Origin: Actinomycetota bacterium | Lineage (GTDB): Bacteria; Actinomycetota; Actinomycetes; Actinomycetales; Microbacteriaceae | Assembly: GCA_009704705.1 (NCBI GenBank) | Contig: WLDR01000060.1 | Coordinates: 1 to 8,295, forward strand | Length of the DNA: 8,295 nucleotides | Direction: 5' to 3' | Shown here: piece by piece, positions 1-6,458 of the stretch | Position numbering within the stretch: the first letter of the stretch is position 1 | Layout: every line of letters begins with the position of its first letter | The notes under the pieces: generated by a model | Databases searched by the model: none | What the model was told of the DNA's origin: nothing | The model's input: the letters and a program-made list of their open reading frames with translations, nothing else | Program-made: the position numbers and the translations under genes

Positions 1-189
1 GATGAGTTGGGCCTGCCAGATGAATTCATCGAGCATGCAACGCGTGAGGAAATCCTCGAAGACGCAGGCCTTACCGCGGCGACAATTGCGCGGGATGTCA
101 TCGCTCAGGTGCTTGGGAGCAAGATTCCCATCGCTCGACCGCTAGACGAGCCCACGGTGACCAGCGAACAGGTCAAGGGTAAGAACTAG
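1..189 (+). CDS. dxs: 1-deoxy-D-xylulose-5-phosphate synthase, C-terminal end (partial)
   Basis: This is the 3' end of dxs; the reading frame is open from base 1 and stops with TAG at 187-189, leaving 62 codons. Dxs condenses pyruvate and glyceraldehyde-3-phosphate, with thiamine diphosphate, in the first step of the MEP isoprenoid pathway in the cytoplasm. The recognisable part is the very end of the transketolase C-terminal domain: LGLPDEFIEHATREEIL followed by DAGLTAATIARDVIAQVLG, a signature near the C-terminus of Dxs proteins. The last 20 or so residues (from SKIPIARP) form a polar tail beyond the usual end and are probably not catalytic. The TPP-binding and catalytic regions lie outside the window, so enzyme activity cannot be judged here. 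The gene converges on fadB with only 8 bp between the two stop codons. Confidence 0.9.
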   Translation, partial: DELGLPDEFIEHATREEILEDAGLTAATIARDVIAQVLGSKIPIARPLDEPTVTSEQVKGKN

Positions 190-197
190 CTTTCGTC

Positions 198-2330
198 TCA
201 GGCCACGCCCGTGATGGCGGGTTTGTGGAATGCCTTCTTGTTCACACGTTCGCTCGCGCCAACGCGGTCGAGATAGGGCGTAATTCCGCCCATTTGGAAC
301 GGCCAGCCAGCGCCGAGAATCATGCACAGGTCGATGTCCTCGGGGAATCCGACTACCTTCTCCTTGAGCATCCGGGCGATTTCGTCGGCCAGGCCATCTT
401 CGACTCGCCTGTTGAGCTCTTCGGCTGACCTGGGAGATGCACCGCCCGCAACGATGGCACGTGCCTTGTCATCGAAGCCAGTGATGTTTCCGTTCTTGTC
501 ACGCGTGAGCAACACTCCGGCCTCGGCTAAGGCATGAAGGTTGTCGCTTCGGAAGAAACGATCGGGGAACGCCGCGTGGTGAGTATCGAGTACGTGAGCT
601 CCGACTTTGAGTCCGACCAAGTCGAGCAGTTCGAACGGTCCCATCGGCATGCCAAACGAATCCAGAGCCGATTCGACCGTCTCAAACGGGGTTCCCGTGT
701 CGACAGCGTGCATTGCTTCACCGAGTAGCTTCGCCAGCAATCGGTTCACCACGAATCCGGGTGCGTCGGCTGTGATAACGGCCGTCTTCTTGAGCTGCTT
801 TGCAACGTTCATCGCAGTTGCGAGAGTCGCATCGTTCGTTTTGGGGGCGCGCACCACCTCGATGAGAGGCATGACGGCAACCGGGTTGAAGAAGTGGAAT
901 CCGACAAGTCGTTCAGGGTGCTTTAGCTTCGAGCCGATCTCCGTGACCGAGAGGGAAGACGTGTTCGTGGCCAGAGTCGCACTTTCGGGAATGACGGCCT
1001 CGAACCTTGCAAGTACTTCGTGCTTGACCGACATCTCTTCGAAAACAGCCTCGATGACCCAATCGGCATCCGCGAACGCGGTGGGGTCGGTTGAGCCCGA
1101 AACCAGAGCGTGAATGCGTCCGGCATCGTCGGCGCCCATGCGGCCCTTCGCAAGAAGAGCGTCGATTTCGCCGTGGATATATTCCAAAGCCTGGTCGAGG
1201 CGACCTTGGTCTATGTCAGTAAGCACAACGGGAACACGCAAGCGTCGGGCGAAGAGCAACGCAAACTGACGAGCCATGAGTCCGGCGCCAATGACGCCGA
1301 CCTTGGTGATCTTGTTTGCCAGTGCTGGGTCTGGAGCACCTGCTGGCTTCTTGGCGCGCTTCTGCACCAAATTGAAGGCATAGATGCTCGCCTGGAATTG
1401 ATCTCCCGAGATGAGCTCAGCCAGCACGTCATCTTCGCGCGCGAATCCCTCGTTTCGAGTTCCCGACTTCGCAGCCGCCATGAGGTCAAGCGCAGCAAAC
1501 GGCGCCTTCGCAATTGTTCCAATTCGCTTCGTTACCGTGGAGCGCGCAATCTTTATTGCGGCATCCCACTTCACGGCGCGTTCGACCTTGCCGGGTTGGT
1601 GTGGTCGCTTGACCTTCTTGCCACCAAGCACTTCGTCTGCCCACTCGAGTGATTGCTCCAAGAAGCGACCGGGGCCAAACATTGCGTCTGCGATGCCGAG
1701 GTCGAGCGCCTGTGGGGCCGACAGCATCCGATTGTTCTTCAACGGGTTTGAGAGCATGACCGTGAGCGCGTTTTCAATGCCGATGAGGTTTGGTAACAGA
1801 TACGCGCCACCCCAGCCCGGCACCAATCCGAGGAATACTTCGGGCAGGGCAATCGCGGGGGCACTCGAGTCGACGGTTCGGTAATCCGCGTTCAAAGCAA
1901 TCTCGAGCCCGCCGCCAAGCGCCAACCCGTTAATGAAGACGAAGGACGGACAGCCGAGCTCGGCTAGCCTCCCGAGTGCGCGGTGTCCAAGTTCTGCGAG
2001 TTTGCGAGCAACGGCCTTGGACGGGATGTCAGCCACGCGACTCAGATCCGCACCGGCCGCCAGAAAGTATGGCTTGCCCGTCACCGCAACGGCCTGAATC
2101 TCACCGACGCTCACGCGCTGGGCGAGCGCGACCAGGGTGTCATCGAGCTGCATCAGTGTTCGCGGACCAAGCGTGTTAGGTCGCGTGTGATCGAGCCCGT
2201 TGTCGAGCGTGATGAGAGCCATCATTCGGCCTGAGGCGAGGCGAACATCCGTGACCGAACTGTTGGTCACGACCTCCTCGGATGACAGCGCGAGGAGGTC
2301 GGAGAAGTCGATGTTGTCGTAGTTGCCCAT
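198..2330 (-). CDS. fadB: FadB: enoyl-CoA hydratase / 3-hydroxyacyl-CoA dehydrogenase
   Basis: This 710-residue bifunctional beta-oxidation protein hydrates trans-2-enoyl-CoA and then oxidises the 3-hydroxyacyl-CoA with NAD+; FadA then cleaves the product. The N-terminal crotonase domain (about 30-290) has an AAGADL oxyanion-loop segment near 91-96 and both catalytic glutamates, E143 in GGGLE and E164 in LPE before PGWGG. The NAD-binding domain starts at VGVIGAGLMA (344-353). The dehydrogenase catalytic pair is H479 in GFHFFNPV and E491 in PLIEVV, with the NTSSLS segment at 456-461. The C-terminal domain opens with DAPGFVVNRLL (522-532). Length matches actinobacterial FadB. The ATG at 2330 is chosen because it lies 5 nt after the fadA stop; a longer frame from 2405 would add 25 non-homologous residues inside fadA. 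The nearest purine run (GGAAAG, 2350-2345) is 14 nt away, so translation is probably coupled to fadA. The crotonase-dehydrogenase fusion is normal for the family. Confidence 0.95.
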   Translation of the reverse strand: MGNYDNIDFSDLLALSSEEVVTNSSVTDVRLASGRMMALITLDNGLDHTRPNTLGPRTLMQLDDTLVALAQRVSVGEIQAVAVTGKPYFLAAGADLSRVADIPSKAVARKLAELGHRALGRLAELGCPSFVFINGLALGGGLEIALNADYRTVDSSAPAIALPEVFLGLVPGWGGAYLLPNLIGIENALTVMLSNPLKNNRMLSAPQALDLGIADAMFGPGRFLEQSLEWADEVLGGKKVKRPHQPGKVERAVKWDAAIKIARSTVTKRIGTIAKAPFAALDLMAAAKSGTRNEGFAREDDVLAELISGDQFQASIYAFNLVQKRAKKPAGAPDPALANKITKVGVIGAGLMARQFALLFARRLRVPVVLTDIDQGRLDQALEYIHGEIDALLAKGRMGADDAGRIHALVSGSTDPTAFADADWVIEAVFEEMSVKHEVLARFEAVIPESATLATNTSSLSVTEIGSKLKHPERLVGFHFFNPVAVMPLIEVVRAPKTNDATLATAMNVAKQLKKTAVITADAPGFVVNRLLAKLLGEAMHAVDTGTPFETVESALDSFGMPMGPFELLDLVGLKVGAHVLDTHHAAFPDRFFRSDNLHALAEAGVLLTRDKNGNITGFDDKARAIVAGGASPRSAEELNRRVEDGLADEIARMLKEKVVGFPEDIDLCMILGAGWPFQMGGITPYLDRVGASERVNKKAFHKPAITGVA
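203..228. terminator. Weak hairpin at the dxs/fadB convergent junction
   Basis: CCAC (203-206) pairs with GTGG (225-228), and CCCG (208-211) pairs with CGGG (218-221), around a 6-nt loop, with an asymmetric internal loop (G207 against TTT 222-224). It lies just past the dxs stop and inside the last codons of fadB. No T-tract follows on either strand, so it is not a classical intrinsic terminator. It could slow or mark the 3' ends of the two converging transcripts, but it may equally be a chance product of coding sequence. Confidence 0.18.
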
Positions 2331-2335
2331 GTCGA

Positions 2336-3535
2336 TTACTTGCGCTTTCCGTCGAAGTGCGGGTTCTCCCAAATCACAGTGCCACCCTGACCGAGCCCGA
2401 TGCACATCGCAGTGAGGCCGTAACGAACATCTGGGCGCTGTTCAAACTGTCGCGCAAGTTGAATCATGAGTCGAACACCACTCGATGCGAGAGGATGCCC
2501 CAGCGCGATTGCTCCACCGTAGAGGTTCACTCGTTTGTCGTCGTCGGCAATGCCGAAGTGATCGAGCAGACTTAAGACCTGCACTGCGAAAGCTTCGTTC
2601 AGTTCGAAGAGCCCAATGTCATCGATTGTGAGGCCCGCTTTCTTGAGCGCCTTCTCCGTCGATGGAATGGGGCCAATTCCCATTACCTCGGGCTGCACAC
2701 CAGCGAATGCAAACGAAACCATGTGCATTTTTGCGCTCATGCCGGCTGCCTGTGCTGCCGATTCGCTGGCGAGCAAAGAGACTGTTGCTCCGTCTGTTAG
2801 CGGAGAAGAGTTGCCCGCGGTGACGCGACCGTGCGGCCGGAACGGAGTTTTGAGGGTCGACAGGCCCTCCAGGGTTGTTTCCGGGCGTCGGCCTTCGTCC
2901 TCTGTCGCCAACCCCCATCCGGAGTCTGTCTTGATGGCAATGGGAATGAGGTCGGGTTGAATGTTGCCATCTGAGTATGCCTGAGCGACCTTCTGCTGAC
3001 TTGCCATGGCGAAAGCGTCTGCGCGGTCCTTGGTCAGTTGAGGAAAACGATCGTGCAATCGTTCGGCGGTCGCACCCATGTTCAAGGCGTCTGCTTCGAC
3101 GAGCTTTTCTGCGACGAAGCGAGGATTCGGGTCAGCATTGAATCCAATGGGGTGACGTCCCATGTGCTCAACGCCACCAGCAATGGCGAAGTCGTACATG
3201 CCATACCCAATGGCCCCGGCCAACGTCGTCACAGAAGTCATGGCGCCTGCACACATTCGATCGATGGCGTATCCCGGAACGCTGAGTGGGAGTCCGGCAA
3301 GGATTCCGACCGTTCTGCCGAGCGTCAGACCTTGATCGCCTGTTTGCGTGGTGGCGGCTATCGCGACGTCGTCGACTTTGCTCGTGTCAAGCTTTGGGTT
3401 GCGCTCGAGGAGCCCCATGAGAGCTTTCACTGCGAGGTCGTCGCTGCGCGTGTTCCAGTACATGCCCTTTTCGCCGGCACGACCAAATGGAGTGCGAACT
3501 CCGTCTAGGAAGACAACTCGTTCCATGTTCGACAT
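2336..3535 (-). CDS. fadA: FadA: acetyl-CoA C-acyltransferase (3-ketoacyl-CoA thiolase)
   Basis: This is a 399-residue thiolase that cleaves 3-ketoacyl-CoA with CoA to give acetyl-CoA and a chain shortened by two carbons. The nucleophilic cysteine is C95 in AIDRMCAGAM; this is followed by GGVEHMGRHP (120-129), NEAF (313-316), the catalytic histidine H347 in ALGHPLASSG, and the acid/base cysteine C378 in AMCIGLGQGG. All active-site residues are present and the length is normal. The ATG at 3535 is preferred because a strong Shine-Dalgarno, GAGGAG at 3546-3541, lies 5 nt upstream; the ATG at 3526 would be 14 nt away. The frame stays open to an ATG at 3754, but that extension overlaps the RNase D gene and has no thiolase character. 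It is followed 5 nt later by fadB, the usual pairing for the fatty-acid oxidation complex. The GHPLASSG form fits FadA better than biosynthetic acetoacetyl-CoA thiolases; chain-length preference cannot be read from the sequence. Confidence 0.95.
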   Translation of the reverse strand: MSNMERVVFLDGVRTPFGRAGEKGMYWNTRSDDLAVKALMGLLERNPKLDTSKVDDVAIAATTQTGDQGLTLGRTVGILAGLPLSVPGYAIDRMCAGAMTSVTTLAGAIGYGMYDFAIAGGVEHMGRHPIGFNADPNPRFVAEKLVEADALNMGATAERLHDRFPQLTKDRADAFAMASQQKVAQAYSDGNIQPDLIPIAIKTDSGWGLATEDEGRRPETTLEGLSTLKTPFRPHGRVTAGNSSPLTDGATVSLLASESAAQAAGMSAKMHMVSFAFAGVQPEVMGIGPIPSTEKALKKAGLTIDDIGLFELNEAFAVQVLSLLDHFGIADDDKRVNLYGGAIALGHPLASSGVRLMIQLARQFEQRPDVRYGLTAMCIGLGQGGTVIWENPHFDGKRK

Positions 3536-3540
3536 CTTGA

Positions 3541-3546
3541 CTCCTC
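3541..3546 (-). promoter_or_regulatory. Strong ribosome binding site for fadA
   Basis: On the minus strand this reads GAGGAG, 5 nt before the ATG at 3535. It is the best Shine-Dalgarno in the minus-strand block and decides the fadA start. It lies in the 64-nt gap (3536-3599) after the RNase D stop. In that gap I found no convincing -35/-10 pair and no hairpin, so fadA is probably read through from upstream, although a weak internal promoter cannot be excluded. Confidence 0.75.
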
Positions 3547-3599
3547 TGTGAGAGATAACCGTCTTTGAGCCTACGACGAGACCGGGAGCCGTGCCAGCG

Positions 3600-4829
3600 C
3601 TACTCAGTCGAGACGTGATCTTCGAGCGGGGGATCGACGACGGGAAGAGGAGATTCGTCCAACAGCGCGTCAACGATGAGCGGTCCGCAGATCTCAACTT
3701 GCCACGGTCGCGCTCCGCCCGACAGCAACGCTGTCGCCACGTGTTGTTCGTCAACGACAGGTGGCGGCTCCCATGCGACGCTGCGCAACAGAGCAGGTGT
3801 GAGCAGGTTCTCGATAGGAATCTGGAGATTTTCGGAAACCGCCTGCATGCGAGGTCGCATGCGGAGGAGCCGCTCGTGAGCTTCAGGGTTGCGCTCGGCC
3901 CACGCGCGTGCTGGCGGTAACTCGGTGGTCTTCACTCGAAGTGCGGGAAGGTCTTCCGTGCGCCGACCACGTTCAATTGCGGCCCACCACTCATCAATCA
4001 GTGAGCGAGATGCTCGACCATTGAACGCCTTGACCTTCGACAGTGCGACCTTGGATTCGGGATTTGCAGCGACGGCTGCCACGAGACTGGCATCGGGAAC
4101 GAGCCGTCCGGGAGCGACGTCGCGCTGTGCCGCAATGCGATCTCGCGCCAGCCACAATTCTCGAGCAATGGCTACCAGTCGAGTTGATCGCAGTGTGTGC
4201 AGACCAGACAGGCGACGCCAGGGTTCGATGGCGAGCTCCTTTTCAGGCTTGTCCAGCGTCGCGCGAAATTCTTGACGGGCATAGTTGGTTTTTCCGGCCT
4301 CATCCAGCATCACGGTCATCACATCGCGGAGATCCACCAACAACTCAACGTCAAGGGCCGCGTACTCAAGCCACGGCTCCGGCAGGGGCCGAGTGGACCA
4401 ATCGACTGCACTGTGCGCCTTCTCGAGTTGAACGCCAAGAAGCTCCGAGACGACGGCGCCCAGCCCGACACGGTTCAGTCCGAGCAGTCGTGCAGCGAGT
4501 TCGGTGTCAAAAACGTGTCTCGGCGTGATTCCCACTTCGCGAAGACACGGCAGATCTTGACTCGCCGCGTGAAAAATCCATTCCTCGTCACCGGCTACTT
4601 CGGTCAGTTCCGCCATGTTTCCGATTGCAGGCGGATCAAACAAAAACGTGCCTGCATCGCGCCGATAGACCTGAATCAAGTAGGCGCGCTGTGAATATGT
4701 GAACCCGGATGCTCGCTCGGCATCGACTGCGAATGGGCCGGTGCCACTTCGTAGCGCGCTACACGCTTGCGAAAAGTCCTCGCCACTGTCGATTACGTGA
4801 ACGCTAACCACGCTCCCGGCGCCGAGCAT
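3600..4829 (-). CDS. rnd: Ribonuclease D family 3'-5' exonuclease with HRDC domain
   Basis: This is a DEDDy-type 3'-5' exoribonuclease, a family that trims 3' ends of tRNA and other structured RNAs; the substrate here is inferred. With the start at 4829 it has 409 residues. The exonuclease domain (about 12-175) carries D36 and E38 in VDAERASG, D92 in ASQDLPCL, and Y156 with D160 in YAALDVELL, so the full catalytic set is present. An HRDC domain spans about 210-285 (from RLSGLHTLRS to LIDEWWAAI), and a second helical region with PIENLLTPALLRS (338-350) follows, as in two-HRDC RNase D proteins. The start is uncertain: ATG 4829 has GGGAG at 4846-4842, 12 nt away, and overlaps the DUF3000 gene by 26 nt; GTG 4811 would give 403 residues and an 8-nt overlap but has a purine run only 1 nt away. 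The neighbouring DUF3000 gene matches the mycobacterial Rv2681/Rv2680 pair, to my knowledge. Confidence 0.88.
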   Translation of the reverse strand: MLGAGSVVSVHVIDSGEDFSQACSALRSGTGPFAVDAERASGFTYSQRAYLIQVYRRDAGTFLFDPPAIGNMAELTEVAGDEEWIFHAASQDLPCLREVGITPRHVFDTELAARLLGLNRVGLGAVVSELLGVQLEKAHSAVDWSTRPLPEPWLEYAALDVELLVDLRDVMTVMLDEAGKTNYARQEFRATLDKPEKELAIEPWRRLSGLHTLRSTRLVAIARELWLARDRIAAQRDVAPGRLVPDASLVAAVAANPESKVALSKVKAFNGRASRSLIDEWWAAIERGRRTEDLPALRVKTTELPPARAWAERNPEAHERLLRMRPRMQAVSENLQIPIENLLTPALLRSVAWEPPPVVDEQHVATALLSGGARPWQVEICGPLIVDALLDESPLPVVDPPLEDHVSTE

Positions 4830-5394
4830 CCAGACTCGTTGCTCCCTCTCTTGGGGGGAGTCCCGCAAGCATGGCGAGAAGCTCACCCCAGGCCTCGATG
4901 TGGCCTCCAATGTTGCCGGGGGCAGGGCTCCACGAAGCACGAAGTTCGACGTGCGCGGTGTCTTGTTCGCCGGCTAGTTCACCAAATCCTTTTGCCAAGA
5001 TTCGTGTTGCCGTTCCCGAGGCGCGAGTGTATTCAACTTCTCTCGAAGCCAGGGCATCGGTGAGCCATGACCACGCGACGTCTGCCAAGAACGGATCCGT
5101 CGAAATGTCTCCTTCTAAAGGGGCCTGCGCGAAACACACCACACGTGACGTTCCTCCCCACCCATCTTGTCCTTCGGGGTCGTACAGATATACGAATCGC
5201 CCTGCCCCGTGTGCCGAGGTATCGTCGGCGTCGAGTGGAAGAACCTCGGCTGCAAAGGCCACAGAGTAGGGTGCGATGCCGGTGGGCGAGGTGATGCTTC
5301 GAACACGCAGGTCTGATCTCATGGGGCCTGCAGCCAATTGGGCTGATGCGGCAGCGAACTCCGGGGGGACACCGTCGTTTTCATGTGCGGTCAC
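4804..5394 (-). CDS. DUF3000 family protein
   Basis: This is a 196-residue protein of an actinobacterial family with no established function. It is recognised by GRFVYLYDPEGQDGWG (65-80), SRVVCFAQAPLEGDIS (83-98), the tryptophan-containing DPFLADVAWSWLTDAL (100-115), the ELRASW segment (150-155), EAWGELLAMLAGLPP (167-181) and an arginine-rich end. No signal peptide or membrane segment is visible, so it should be cytoplasmic; nothing points to a catalytic residue. The start is a GTG with AAGG (5405-5402) 7 nt upstream; no in-frame ATG gives a sensible alternative. Its 3' end overlaps the start of the RNase D gene, so the two are probably translationally coupled, which suggests but does not prove a role near RNA processing. 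It follows the RibD_C-like gene by 23 nt. Confidence 0.88.
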   Translation of the reverse strand: MTAHENDGVPPEFAAASAQLAAGPMRSDLRVRSITSPTGIAPYSVAFAAEVLPLDADDTSAHGAGRFVYLYDPEGQDGWGGTSRVVCFAQAPLEGDISTDPFLADVAWSWLTDALASREVEYTRASGTATRILAKGFGELAGEQDTAHVELRASWSPAPGNIGGHIEAWGELLAMLAGLPPREGATSLDARRRERG

Positions 5395-5401
5395 GTTTCG
5401 A

Positions 5402-5405
5402 CCTT
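5402..5405 (-). promoter_or_regulatory. Ribosome binding site supporting the GTG start of DUF3000
   Basis: The minus strand reads AAGG 7 nt before the GTG at 5394, within the 23-nt gap after the RibD_C-like stop. Spacing is normal and it supports the non-ATG start. Confidence 0.5.
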
Positions 5406-5417
5406 ACCGACGGGTTG

Positions 5418-6008
5418 CTACGAGCCGTTGATAACGCGCCGACGTTGGAAACGCGCAAATGCAATCTCGGGGTCGAAGACGACCCCCATCAATTCGAAGT
5501 CTTCTGTACCCACATCCAAGGTCGATCGCACGATGCTCATGATTGTGTCGATATTGGCTGTTTCTGATGGAATCAATAGAGACACGAATAACTCGTCAAT
5601 GCGTCGATGCGAAAGCAGGTCGCGTAGCAGTCTCGGGCCGCTCTCGCAGAGAATTCGTGTCGCGACGGACTCGCTAATGGCCTGACTGAGAGAGTCAGGG
5701 TCAGTGACGACGGTGAGTCGATCGAGGTGCGGGCATGATTCAACGGGCAATAGTCCCGAGGATGAAAGCACGATGAGCTCGCCGTGAGGCGGGAAGTGCC
5801 ATCCTTCTTTTCGCACGGTCTCTCCGCCCGTGACGACCAGTTCTGCCTCGGCGCGAATCTGACGCAAGAGGTGTCGGTCGCGACCGGATGTCAAGCTCCT
5901 CGACGTTCCGTCACTGCCAACGGCCAAGCCATTCTCGTCGAGCAAAATGTTGGCTCGCCACCATGTTTGTGATTGTGGCCATTCGACCGATGAATAGACC
6001 GGATGCAC
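5418..6008 (-). CDS. Diverged RibD C-terminal / DHFR-fold reductase-like protein
   Basis: This 196-residue protein resembles the RibD C-terminal (pyrimidine reductase, dihydrofolate reductase-like) family but lacks the RibD deaminase domain. Matching parts are RANILLDENG (18-27, the usual SLDG strand with D24 kept), SDGTSRSLTSGRDRHLL (32-48), VVTGGETVRKEGW (58-70, helix contacting NADPH in relatives) and ESGPRLLRDLL...IDEL (122-140). Three family motifs are altered: SLDG reads LLDE, EGG reads ESG (122-124), and the glycines normally following the strand at FVSLLIP (141-147) are absent. It is also shorter than stand-alone relatives such as mycobacterial Rv2671, about 258 residues from memory, which has been described as a dihydrofolate reductase functional analogue. 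NADPH-dependent reduction of a pterin or pyrimidine is therefore possible but not secure. The start is GTG 3 nt after the sufE stop, with no clear Shine-Dalgarno, so expression probably depends on coupling to sufE. Confidence 0.7.
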   Translation of the reverse strand: MHPVYSSVEWPQSQTWWRANILLDENGLAVGSDGTSRSLTSGRDRHLLRQIRAEAELVVTGGETVRKEGWHFPPHGELIVLSSSGLLPVESCPHLDRLTVVTDPDSLSQAISESVATRILCESGPRLLRDLLSHRRIDELFVSLLIPSETANIDTIMSIVRSTLDVGTEDFELMGVVFDPEIAFARFQRRRVINGS

Positions 6009-6011
6009 GAA

Positions 6012-6458
6012 CTAGGAAGTTGCTTCGGTGAGGCGAGTCTTGATTTGACGCTTGATGCGCCAGAGCATTCCGGTCATGCCTCGCACGCGGAGGGGTGAGA
6101 TGAGGTCATTGAGCCCCAACGAGCTAGGAAAATCGTCAGGAACGCCGAGGACCTTTGCTGCCGTGAGCCCGGTCAGTCCCTGCACAAGAATCGAAGCGAA
6201 CCCGCGAGTGGTGGGTGCCTCCCGGGGGGCGGTTGCAAAGACGCCGACGACGTCGGCGGCGTCCACCTCCACGAAGATGTAGACGGGGGACTGGCATTCC
6301 TCCACGCGCTCGAGAAGTTCAGGGTGTTCTGCGTAACGCGGCGGCAACTCCGGAAGCTCGTTCGCGAACTCGAGCAGAAACGTCAGTCGATCTTGCGGGG
6401 ACAGCTCGTTGAAGTCGGTTGCAATGTCGTCAAGAACCGAAGGAGAATCGCTAGCCAA
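6012..6458 (-). CDS. sufE: SufE-family sulfur acceptor / cysteine desulfurase activator
   Basis: This is a 148-residue SufE-like protein. SufE accepts persulfide sulfur on one cysteine and passes it on for Fe-S cluster assembly; here the likely donor or partner is the adjacent SseA. The active cysteine is C55 in VEECQSPVYIFVEV. Other family features are DRLTFLLEFANELPELPP (23-40) at the N-terminus, RGFASILVQGLTG in the C-terminal half, LGVPDDF, and the ending SPLRVRGMTGMLWRIK. Length is normal. The start is a TTG at 6458, inside the end of sseA (8-nt overlap, TTGGCTAG), with AAAAAGG at 6473-6467 placed 8 nt upstream. No ATG occurs before the domain except one at 6617, which would add 53 residues unlike SufE and lie entirely in sseA. 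A TTG at 6476 is a weaker alternative. No SufS or other Fe-S assembly gene is in view. Confidence 0.9.
   Translation of the reverse strand: MASDSPSVLDDIATDFNELSPQDRLTFLLEFANELPELPPRYAEHPELLERVEECQSPVYIFVEVDAADVVGVFATAPREAPTTRGFASILVQGLTGLTAAKVLGVPDDFPSSLGLNDLISPLRVRGMTGMLWRIKRQIKTRLTEATS

Noticed and set aside
607..1884. Three long plus-strand open frames (607-1113, 1110-1652, 1411-1884) opposite fadB
   Set aside because: They show Ser/Arg/Ala-rich low-complexity composition typical of antisense frames in G+C-rich coding DNA, while the opposite strand encodes an intact FadB.
2331..2405. A 25-residue N-terminal extension of FadB
   Set aside because: It lies inside the end of fadA in another frame, and the ATG at 2330 just after the fadA stop fits the operon layout and family length.
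3536..3599. An internal promoter or terminator before fadA
   Set aside because: On the minus strand TAGGCT and TTATCT resemble -10 elements, but neither has a matching -35 at 16-18 nt, and no stem with a T-tract is present.
3536..3754. A 73-residue N-terminal extension of the thiolase
   Set aside because: It overlaps the end of the RNase D gene, has no thiolase character, and the ATG at 3535 has an excellent Shine-Dalgarno 5 nt upstream.
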